NCBI GenBank assembly: GCA_013290035.1
Contig: JABCYT010000313.1
Span: forward strand, 1-5,224
DNA from: Alphaproteobacteria bacterium
Lineage (GTDB): Bacteria; Pseudomonadota; Alphaproteobacteria; Reyranellales; Reyranellaceae
Length of the DNA: 5,224 bases
Reading direction: 5' to 3'
The notes beneath the pieces were generated by a model. The model was not told the origin of the DNA. It ran no database searches and saw only the letters and a program-made list of their open reading frames with translations. Positions 1 through 5,224 of the stretch are shown one piece after another. Position 1 is the stretch's first letter. Each line of letters starts with the position of its first letter. The translations under genes and the position numbers were made by a program.

Positions 1-735
1 GTGCCCCATCGCGCCACCTACGACATGAAGCTCTCGGTGGCGCGGCCCAATAGCGGGATCGCCGAGGTGAGCGGTGCGATGGTGCTGGAGACCGTCGACT
101 CGTGCGACGGCTGGGAGGTCAAGCAGCGCATCAAGCTGAAATTCCTGCGCAACGACGGCGAGGAGTTCAACACCGATTCGAGCTTCACCAGCTACGAGAC
201 CAAGGACGGGTTGGGCCTGCGCTTCAGCGTGCGCAACATCCAGGACGACGAGGTCGAGGAGGAGCTGCGCGGCCAGGCCGACCTCGAGGGCCAGGGCGGC
301 AAGGGCAGGGCTTCCTTCACCTTGCCGGAAGCCCGCAATTTCGAGCTGCCGGCGGGCACCCTGTTCCCGACCACCCATCTCGCCCTCATCATCCGGCACG
401 CGCGCGACGGCGACAAATCGGCATCCTACAGCGTGTTCGACGGCGCCCGGCTGGACGGTGCCTTCCAGGTCAATGCGGTGATCAGCCGCTCGACGCGCAC
501 CACCGGGGCGCCCCCGGTGCGCGGAGATGTCGGCTTGCTGCGCAACCAGCCATCGTGGAACGTGCGCCTGGCCTTCTTCGCCGCCGGCGACCAGGGCAGC
601 GCCAATCCCGAATATGAGCTGGCGCTCGATCTGCTGGGCAACGGCATCGCCCGCTCGATGCTGCTCGACTACGGTGACTTCGCCGTGGATGCCCGTCTTG
701 TACAACTCCAAGCCCTGCCGAGGCCGCGATGCTGA
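1..735 (+). CDS. EipB-like (DUF1849) periplasmic protein, copy 1, 5' end cut by window edge
   Basis: Probable periplasmic envelope-integrity protein of the EipB/DUF1849 family. The reading frame is open from base 1 and 244 codons are visible, ending in TGA at 733-735. Residues 2-7 (PHRATY) match the beginning of the mature domain of the family and of the next gene (PHRAVY). The GTG at base 1 is therefore probably an internal Val codon, and the signal peptide should lie upstream of the window. Other family marks are Cys35 in an S-C-D-G-W context, an LPAGTLFP block at 116-123, and a Cys as the very last residue (244). Known biology: Brucella EipB folds as a beta-spiral with a conserved disulfide between an N-terminal-side and a C-terminal Cys, and it supports envelope integrity. 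Inference: Cys35 and Cys244 form that disulfide. The ligand or molecular activity is not known. The gene overlaps the following paralogue by 7 nt, implying co-translation. Confidence 0.82.
   Translation: MPHRATYDMKLSVARPNSGIAEVSGAMVLETVDSCDGWEVKQRIKLKFLRNDGEEFNTDSSFTSYETKDGLGLRFSVRNIQDDEVEEELRGQADLEGQGGKGRASFTLPEARNFELPAGTLFPTTHLALIIRHARDGDKSASYSVFDGARLDGAFQVNAVISRSTRTTGAPPVRGDVGLLRNQPSWNVRLAFFAAGDQGSANPEYELALDLLGNGIARSMLLDYGDFAVDARLVQLQALPRPRC
720..723 (+). promoter_or_regulatory. ribosome binding site for EipB-like copy 2
   Basis: GAGG lies five bases before the ATG at 729 and inside the last codons of the upstream gene. It supports this ATG, which also gives a proper signal peptide. The ATGCTGA overlap suggests that ribosomes finishing copy 1 can reinitiate on copy 2. 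Confidence 0.5.
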
Positions 736-1544
736 ATGCCCGCTTGTTGTCGACCGCACTCCTGCTTGCCGTTCCGGTCGTGCCGGCGGCGGCGCAGGAC
801 ATGGCGCCGCATCGCGCCGTCTACTCGGTCATCACCCTGGATCATGGCAAGCCGGGTGACGGCGTGCCCGGCACCTACGCCTATGAACTCAAGCTCACCT
901 GCGACGGCTATATCGTGAACCAGCGCCTGCGGCTGGAGATCCCCGGCCCGCGCGGCATGGTGGTGAGCGAGCAGCTGTCGCAGATGACCGAGAGCCGCGA
1001 CGGCAAGAAGCTGCACTTCGACCATCGTTCGACAACCGACGGACGCGAGACCAGCCTGGTCAAAGGCGAGGCGCTCCTGGGTGACGACGGCAGCGGCCAG
1101 GCGCGCTTCACCGATCCGGAGGGTCAGACGGTGGCGTTGCCGGCCGGCACGCTGTTTCCTGTGGCCATTGCGCGCGAGACGATCCGCCAGGCCAAGGCGG
1201 GCGAGGGCGGCTTCGACGCGCTGTTCTTCTACGGCGAGAAGGTCAAGGCGCCGCAGTCGGTCAACATCGTCATCGGCAAGGTGCCCAAGCGCCTGGCGAC
1301 GGTGAAGATTCCCGAAGGCGCCGAGCAGCTCGCCGACGGCCGCTCACGGATCTACTATCGCGCCGGCTTCTTCGAAGCCCTTTCCAAGGGACAGGTCCAG
1401 GCACAGGGCGAACCCGCCTTCGAGATGAGCAGCATCACGCTCGATAACGGCATCGAGCTCTACGGTACGCACGAGGAGAGCGAAGGCGGCATCGAATATC
1501 GCATCACGCGGCTCGAGGCGTTGCCCAAGCCCGAGTGCAAGTAA
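729..1544 (+). CDS. EipB-like (DUF1849) periplasmic protein, copy 2, complete
   Basis: A complete 271-residue member of the EipB/DUF1849 family. Residues 1-22 form a Sec signal peptide: Arg5, a Leu/Ala/Val-rich core at 6-18, then P-A-A-A before a likely cleavage after Ala22. The mature protein starts Q-D-M-A-PHRAVY. Cys58 (T-C-D-G) and Cys270 (P-E-C-K, one residue from the end) correspond to the disulfide pair of the family, and LPAGTLFP sits at 137-144. The spacing from Cys to LPAG is nearly the same as in copy 1 (79 versus 81 residues), so the two proteins share one fold, although most other positions differ. Expected location is the periplasm, with a structural or chaperone-like role in the envelope known from Brucella EipB; no enzymatic motif is visible. 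The start is fixed by the signal peptide, the GAGG site and the ATGCTGA overlap with copy 1. Which of the two copies is the EipB orthologue cannot be decided here. Confidence 0.88.
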   Translation: MLNARLLSTALLLAVPVVPAAAQDMAPHRAVYSVITLDHGKPGDGVPGTYAYELKLTCDGYIVNQRLRLEIPGPRGMVVSEQLSQMTESRDGKKLHFDHRSTTDGRETSLVKGEALLGDDGSGQARFTDPEGQTVALPAGTLFPVAIARETIRQAKAGEGGFDALFFYGEKVKAPQSVNIVIGKVPKRLATVKIPEGAEQLADGRSRIYYRAGFFEALSKGQVQAQGEPAFEMSSITLDNGIELYGTHEESEGGIEYRITRLEALPKPECK

Positions 1545-1565
1545 GGTAAACTCGGGCGCGAAACC

Positions 1566-1588
1566 AGCACCGGCCGACCGGTAGTGCT
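1566..1588 (+). repeat. imperfect inverted repeat (hairpin) between EipB-like copy 2 and amn
   Basis: AGCACCGG (1566-1573) can pair with CCG (1578-1580) and GTGCT (1584-1588), giving eight pairs with a GTA bulge and a CCGA loop; alternatively ACCGG (1569-1573) pairs with CCGGT (1578-1582). No T-run follows, so it is not a standard intrinsic terminator. It lies 22 nt after the stop of the EipB-like gene and 13 nt before the amn ribosome binding site. It could be an mRNA 3'-end structure, a leader structure or an operator, or simply chance in GC-rich DNA. Confidence 0.3.
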
Positions 1589-1601
1589 CCCTGCCTACCG
1601 C

Positions 1602-1609
1602 AGAGGGGA
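1602..1609 (+). promoter_or_regulatory. ribosome binding site for amn
   Basis: AGAGGGGA lies eight bases before the ATG at 1618. This purine-rich site is the strongest in the window and supports the chosen start of amn. Confidence 0.6.
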
Positions 1610-1617
1610 TCGATCAC

Positions 1618-3093
1618 ATGACAGCGAACGGGGCCGAACGCGGCAGCTTGACGCCCGAACAAGCTGTCGATCGCCTGGAACATCTTCATACCGCCGCCAG
1701 CAACGCGCTGCGCGAGGCACTGGCGCGCTATACGAGGTCGGGGATCGTTCCGACGGCGAAGGAAAGAGACCTGTTCCGCTATCCCGAGCTTTGCGTCGAC
1801 TGGCAGCCGTCCGGTGCCGTGCACTTCACCCGTCGCGCCTGGGCGAAGTTCCAGTCGCCCGGCCTTTATTCGACGACCGTGACGCAACCCGCCTTCTTTC
1901 GCCAATACCTTCTCGAGCAGCTGCGCCCGCTGGCCGAGGAATTCGGCGCCCGCATCGAGGTCCGGATCAGCACGCAGGAGATCCCCTATCCCTTCGTCAC
2001 CGAGGAAGGCGACGAGTTCGTGCATGGCGATCTCTCGGTGGCGGATCTGGCACGCCATTTCCCGACACCCATGTTGGCCAATGTCGGTGACGAGGTGATC
2101 GACGGCACATGGTTGCGCGGCGACGGCGAGTCGCGGCCGCTCGCCCTGTTCGACGCCGTGCGGATCGATTTCTCGCTGCGCCGGCTCATTCACTATACCG
2201 GCGCAGACTGGCGAACGATCCAGCCCTGGATCCTGTTCACCAACTACCAGCGCTATGTCGACCAGTTCGTGGCCTGGGCGCTGGCCGAGCTGCGCCGGCC
2301 GGGCGGAGCCTATTCGCAACTGGCGCTGCCCGGCGGCGCCATCGTGCGCCGTGGCGACGAGCCGGCGGCGGTCGACGCCGCGATCGCGGCCGCGCCGTGG
2401 CATCGCTTCCAGATGCCGGCCTATAATTTGATGCGGTCCGACGACCAGGGCGGCATCACGATCGTCAATATCGGCGTCGGCCCCGCCAACGCCAAGAATG
2501 CCACCGACCATCTCGCCGTGTTGCGCCCGCACTGTTGGCTGACGATCGGCCATTGCGGCGGATTGCGCCAGTCGCAGACCATCGGCGACTACGTGCTGGC
2601 GCACGGCTACCTGCGGCGCGATCGCATCCTCGACGACCTGGTGCCGCCGGAAATCCCGGTGCCCGCCTTGGCCGAGGTGCAGATGGCGCTGCAGGAAGCC
2701 GCCGCACGGGTGACCGGCGAGCGCGGCGATGCGTTGAAGCGGCGGCTGCGGACCGGCACCGTCGTCAGTTACGACGACCGCAACTGGGAACTGCGCTGGT
2801 CGCAGGAACGCCACCGCATCAGCCTGGGACGCGCCATCGCCGTCGACATGGAAAGCGCCACGCTCGCCACCCAGGGCTATCGGATGCGCGTGCCCTACGG
2901 CACCCTGCTGTGCGTTTCCGACAAGCCCTTGCACGGCGAGATCAAGTTGCCCGGCGCCGCCACGCGCTTCTATCAGCGGGCGGTGGGCGAGCACCTGCAG
3001 ATCGCGCTGGAGACGGTGAACCTGCTGCGCAGCGAACTGGCCTCGCTGCATTCGCGCAAGCTGCGCAGCTTCGACGAGCCGCCGTTCCGCTGA
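1618..3093 (+). CDS. amn: AMP nucleosidase
   Basis: Cytosolic enzyme (EC 3.2.2.4) that hydrolyses the N-glycosidic bond of AMP to give adenine and ribose 5-phosphate, lowering AMP and feeding purine salvage. The 491 residues compare with 484 in E. coli Amn. The first part, roughly 15-180, is the AMP nucleosidase-specific N-terminal domain. The second, from about 275 to the end, is the nucleoside phosphorylase (NP-I, PNP/UDP) fold. Visible marks are NIGVGPANAKN at 284-294, GHCGG at 311-315, VDMES at 409-413 (substrate-binding Glu412) and the SDKPLHGEIK block from 434. Asp435 in that block is equivalent to the catalytic acid of the family. The block is nearly identical to the E. coli enzyme from memory. 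The start is set by the AGAGGGGA site. The gene follows the EipB-like pair after 73 nt and may have its own promoter, but I recognise no clear -35/-10 pair and no Pho box in that gap. The gene is intact. Confidence 0.95.
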   Translation: MTANGAERGSLTPEQAVDRLEHLHTAASNALREALARYTRSGIVPTAKERDLFRYPELCVDWQPSGAVHFTRRAWAKFQSPGLYSTTVTQPAFFRQYLLEQLRPLAEEFGARIEVRISTQEIPYPFVTEEGDEFVHGDLSVADLARHFPTPMLANVGDEVIDGTWLRGDGESRPLALFDAVRIDFSLRRLIHYTGADWRTIQPWILFTNYQRYVDQFVAWALAELRRPGGAYSQLALPGGAIVRRGDEPAAVDAAIAAAPWHRFQMPAYNLMRSDDQGGITIVNIGVGPANAKNATDHLAVLRPHCWLTIGHCGGLRQSQTIGDYVLAHGYLRRDRILDDLVPPEIPVPALAEVQMALQEAAARVTGERGDALKRRLRTGTVVSYDDRNWELRWSQERHRISLGRAIAVDMESATLATQGYRMRVPYGTLLCVSDKPLHGEIKLPGAATRFYQRAVGEHLQIALETVNLLRSELASLHSRKLRSFDEPPFR

Positions 3094-3106
3094 CGACGTC
3101 GGCCGC

Positions 3107-4009
3107 CTACTCCGGCCACAGCCACGCGGCGCCGCGCACACCGCTCGAATCGCCGTGCTTCGGCGGCAACAGCCGGGTCGCGATGTGGTCGGGCTCGGAG
3201 AAAACGTAGCGTTTCCACAGCTCGGGCACGCGGGCGTAGAGCTGGCTCATGTGCGAGAGCCCGCCGCCCAGCACGATGGCGTGCGGGTCGAGGATGTTGA
3301 TGATGCCGGCGAGCGCCCGCGCCAGCCGGTCGCAATAGAGCTCGATATGCTGGGCCGCCTCGGCGTCGCCGGCGAGAGCCGCCGCGGCGATGTCGGTGGC
3401 GCGCAACGTGCGGCCGCTGCGCTCTTCGAACTGATGCTGCAGGCGGGGCCCGCTCAGCCAGGTTTCGATGCAGCCCCTGCGGCCGCAGTAGCAGCGCGGG
3501 CCGGGCCGCTCGCTGTCGCCGGGCAGGGGCAGCGGATTGTGCCCCCATTCGCCGGCGATCGCCTGCGCGCCGGCGAGTGGTCGGCCGTCGATCACCACAC
3601 CGCCGCCCACGCCGGTGCCCAGGATGACGCCGAACACGATGCTGCAGCCGGCGGCCGCGCCGTCGCTCGCCTCGGACACGGCAAAGCAATTGGCATCGTT
3701 GGCCAGCCGCACCTCGCGGCCCAGCCGGCGCTCGAGGTCGGCCTTGAGCGGTCGGCCGTTCAGCCGCGTCGAGTTGGCGTTCTTCACCAGGCCGCTGGCC
3801 GGCGAGATCGCGCCGGGATGGGCGACGCCGATCGTGCAGCGCTGGCCCGCCTTGCGCTCGAGCCCGGCAATGAGGTCGATGATCGCCTCGACGTCTTCCT
3901 GGTAGGATCCGGCCGGCGTCGGCACGCGCAGGCGCTCGCGCTCGACGCCGCCTTTGTCGAGCACCAGGCCCTCGATTTTCGTGCCGCCGAGATCGATGCC
4001 GATTCGCAC
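3107..4009 (-). CDS. mak: ROK-family fructokinase (Mak-like)
   Basis: Cytosolic sugar kinase, most likely ATP-dependent fructokinase (EC 2.7.1.4: fructose to fructose 6-phosphate). It has 300 residues; E. coli Mak has 302. The N-terminal phosphate-binding motif DLGGTK is at 6-11, a KNANST block begins at 76, and the catalytic Asp105 is in NDAN (104-107). GTGVGGG at 131-137 is the second phosphate loop. GEWGH (153-157) leads to the ROK zinc site His157, Cys173, Cys175 and Cys180 (CYC...GC-IE). The C-terminus, KHGDSSGVRGAAWLWP (284-299), matches E. coli Mak almost residue for residue from memory, which favours fructokinase over glucokinase or GlcNAc kinase. Sugar preference within the ROK family is hard to read from sequence, so activity on mannose or glucose is possible. 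Translation starts at a GTG (4007-4009) giving M-R-I-G-I-D-L-G-G-T, the normal position. It begins 9 nt after the patatin stop with only a weak ribosome binding site, suggesting coupling to that gene. Confidence 0.88.
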   Translation of the reverse strand: MRIGIDLGGTKIEGLVLDKGGVERERLRVPTPAGSYQEDVEAIIDLIAGLERKAGQRCTIGVAHPGAISPASGLVKNANSTRLNGRPLKADLERRLGREVRLANDANCFAVSEASDGAAAGCSIVFGVILGTGVGGGVVIDGRPLAGAQAIAGEWGHNPLPLPGDSERPGPRCYCGRRGCIETWLSGPRLQHQFEERSGRTLRATDIAAAALAGDAEAAQHIELYCDRLARALAGIINILDPHAIVLGGGLSHMSQLYARVPELWKRYVFSEPDHIATRLLPPKHGDSSGVRGAAWLWPE

Positions 4010-4018
4010 GGGCCGAGT

Positions 4019-5044
4019 TCACAGAAAACGCGCGCGGATGTCGAGCGTGCTCTTGACGCCGACCGATTCGAATGTCGCGGCGAGCCACGAGCTTGCCGCT
4101 GCGCGCCCGAGATCGAACAGGTGCTTCAGGAATTCCGGCTCGACATTGAACTTGCTGACCGCGCCCAGGGGCGCCAGCGAGTCCGGATCGGCGATCGAAT
4201 GGACGAGGATGCGCTTCAGCCGTCCGCTGAATTCGCCGGTGATGCCGCCCTTCTCGATCAGATCCTGGACGAAGGCGATGGCGCGCATTTCCGCCATCAG
4301 CGCGCCGCCGAAGGTGATCTCGTTCAATCGGTCGGCAATCTCGGCATTGGAGTGCGGCACCTCGGCGCGGAACGGCGGATCGACCTCGACCAGCACCACA
4401 TCGCTCGTCTCGCTGGCGTAGATGAACGGCCAGATCGGCGGATTGCCGCGGAAGCCGCCGTCCCAGTAGGGCACGCCGTCGATCATCACGGCGTCGTGCA
4501 CGTTGGGCAGGCAGGCCGAGGCGAGCAGGGCGTCGATCGACAGCTCCTCGCGGGTGAAGATGCGCACCTTGCCGGTCTGCACGTTGGTGGCGGCGATGAA
4601 GGCCTTGATCTCGCCGCAGCCGCGCACGGCTTGCTCGTCGAAATGCCGGCGCAGCATCTCGCGCAGCGGGTCGAACTTCAGCGGATTGCGCTGCCACGGC
4701 GAGAGCGTGCGCTGGATCAGGTCGGCCCACAGCGCGGCCGGCGAGTCGTCGAGATTCCAGTTGCCCTGCAGGCGGTCGAGCGGCGTGCGCTGGATGGGGC
4801 TCGCAACCGCCATCGTGCCGAGCTCGGTCCAGAAGGCGGCGAGCGCGGCGCGCGCGCCCGGTCCGCCGCCCTGCGACCAACCCTGCAGCATGATGGCGGC
4901 GTTCATGGCGCCGGCGCTGGTGCCGCTCACCGCCTCGAACACCAGTCGGCCGTCCTCGATCAGGGCATCGAGCACGCCCCAGGTGAAGGCGCCGTGCGAG
5001 CCGCCGCCCTGCAGGGCGAGATTGACGCGCTTGGTCGAGTTCAT
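4019..5044 (-). CDS. patatin-like phospholipase family protein
   Basis: Probable serine acyl-hydrolase acting on phospholipids or other acyl esters. With the start chosen here it has 341 residues. The patatin catalytic set is complete: the oxyanion-hole loop GGGSHG at 13-18, the nucleophile elbow GTSAG at 41-45 with Ser43, the A-S-x-x-x-P block at 175-180, and the dyad Asp195 in DGG (195-197). There is no signal peptide or obvious membrane segment, so it is expected in the cytoplasm or at the inner face of the membrane. The ATG at 5042-5044 is preferred over the in-frame GTG at 5057-5059, because GGAG sits nine bases before the ATG and the GTG would overlap that site. Stretches such as NLALQGGG and the long region after the DGG resemble the bacterial patatin subgroup that, from memory, often lies beside 3-hydroxybutyrate dehydrogenase; here the neighbour is instead a fructokinase. 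Substrate is unknown. Confidence 0.88.
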   Translation of the reverse strand: MNSTKRVNLALQGGGSHGAFTWGVLDALIEDGRLVFEAVSGTSAGAMNAAIMLQGWSQGGGPGARAALAAFWTELGTMAVASPIQRTPLDRLQGNWNLDDSPAALWADLIQRTLSPWQRNPLKFDPLREMLRRHFDEQAVRGCGEIKAFIAATNVQTGKVRIFTREELSIDALLASACLPNVHDAVMIDGVPYWDGGFRGNPPIWPFIYASETSDVVLVEVDPPFRAEVPHSNAEIADRLNEITFGGALMAEMRAIAFVQDLIEKGGITGEFSGRLKRILVHSIADPDSLAPLGAVSKFNVEPEFLKHLFDLGRAAASSWLAATFESVGVKSTLDIRARFL

Positions 5045-5053
5045 GCGGCTATT

Positions 5054-5057
5054 CTCC
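5054..5057 (-). promoter_or_regulatory. ribosome binding site that decides the patatin start
   Basis: On the minus strand GGAG is followed by nine bases and then the ATG ending at 5044. An upstream in-frame GTG (5057-5059) would lie on top of this site, so the longer protein, with five extra residues, is less likely. Confidence 0.6.
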
Positions 5058-5081
5058 ACGGCGCGCCGGCGCTACGTTCAT

Positions 5082-5101
5082 CGTCCTGTAACAGAAGGAC
5101 G
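5082..5101. promoter_or_regulatory. dyad in divergent patatin / MFS intergenic region, candidate operator
   Basis: CGTCCT (5082-5087) and AGGACG (5096-5101) are perfect 6-bp inverted arms around an 8-nt centre. Inside it a second small dyad, CTGT-A-ACAG (5086-5094), overlaps the left arm. The element sits in the 74-nt gap between two divergently oriented starts, where a shared repressor or activator site would be expected. No regulator gene is in the window and no recognised -35/-10 pair stands out, so the role is inferred from position and symmetry only. Confidence 0.35.
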
Positions 5102-5118
5102 GCGAGGGCAGCGTCATT

Positions 5119-5224
5119 ATGGCGAAGGGCAGCGCGGGAGGAGCGTGGCGAAAGCGCCCGTCGACCATTCTCTGGATGCTCTCGTTCGGCCAGCTCATCT
5201 CGTGGGGCCTGGTCTACTATACCT
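5119..5224 (+). CDS. probable MFS transporter, N-terminus only, cut by window end
   Basis: Thirty-five codons are visible from ATG 5119-5121; the frame is still open at the window end. The translation begins with a short basic cytoplasmic tail (Lys3, Arg11, Lys12, Arg13). It then enters a hydrophobic first membrane helix, I-L-W-M-L-S-F-G-Q-L-I-S-W-G-L-V-Y-Y from residue 17. The pattern (S/A)-x-x-Q-L-x-S-W-G-x-x-Y-Y in the first helix is characteristic of a large group of bacterial major facilitator superfamily permeases. A GAGGG site (5104-5108) lies ten bases before the ATG. The gene is divergent from the patatin/mak pair. Substrate cannot be told from this fragment. An inner-membrane protein is near certain if the gene is real; the MFS assignment rests on a short motif. 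Confidence 0.65.
   Translation, partial: MAKGSAGGAWRKRPSTILWMLSFGQLISWGLVYYT

Noticed and set aside
1..3. GTG at base 1 as the true start of EipB-like copy 1
   Set aside because: A start here would leave the protein with no signal peptide, and it falls exactly at the mature-domain motif PHRA-x-Y that follows the signal peptide in copy 2. More likely the gene begins upstream of the window.
102..617. Alternative plus-strand frame of 171 codons inside EipB-like copy 1
   Set aside because: Arg/Gly/Pro-rich shadow frame with no motif, entirely inside a frame with family signatures.
3101..3117. GGCCG / CGGCC stem as an intrinsic terminator between amn and mak
   Set aside because: The stem is only five pairs with a 7-nt loop, no T-run follows on either strand, and it extends into the mak stop region.
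1504..3141. Long open frame on the minus strand (545 codons) opposite amn
   Set aside because: It lies antisense to amn, whose sense product is a well-recognised enzyme with catalytic motifs. The antisense translation has no recognisable domain and is the usual by-product of GC-rich codon use.
2973..4880. Long open frame on the minus strand (635 codons) across amn's end, mak and the patatin gene
   Set aside because: It is another frame of the mak and patatin genes. The translation is extremely Arg/Ala-rich and shows no motif, while the competing frames give complete, recognisable enzymes.
5061..5118. Sigma-70 style -35/-10 boxes for the divergent promoters
   Set aside because: TGTAAC at 5088-5093 is a partial -10 match, but no acceptable -35 sits at the right distance; I found no pair good enough to report on either strand.

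Overview
The window reads as chromosomal DNA from a high-GC alphaproteobacterium. Codons are strongly G/C-ending, the genes are tightly packed, and two proteins of the EipB/DUF1849 periplasmic family are present, a family known essentially from Alphaproteobacteria. I cannot place it to genus. There is no sign of a mobile element, CRISPR array, tRNA or rRNA.

Left part (1-1544, + strand): two tandem EipB-like genes. The first lacks its 5' end at the window edge. The second starts inside the first (ATGCTGA overlap) and carries a clear Sec signal peptide. Both keep the PHRA-x-Y start of the mature domain, an LPAGTLFP block, an early Cys and a Cys at the extreme C-terminus, which is the pair expected to form the family disulfide. 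They are divergent paralogues.

Middle (1545-3093, + strand): a 73-nt gap with an imperfect hairpin and a good ribosome binding site, then a full-length AMP nucleosidase gene (amn), which splits AMP into adenine and ribose 5-phosphate.

Right part (3107-5044, - strand): two closely spaced genes that converge on amn with only 13 nt between stop codons. In transcription order they are a patatin-like phospholipase and, 9 nt downstream, a ROK-family sugar kinase that closely resembles E. coli fructokinase Mak. Divergent from the patatin gene is the first 35 codons of a probable MFS transporter (5119 to the window end). The 74-nt divergent intergenic region holds a 6-bp dyad (CGTCCT-N8-AGGACG) that could be an operator.

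Taken together these are mostly housekeeping or envelope genes in an ordinary arrangement. I see no evidence for a novel multi-gene system. The points most worth a second look are the tandem EipB paralogues, the patatin/fructokinase pair and the dyad in the divergent promoter region.
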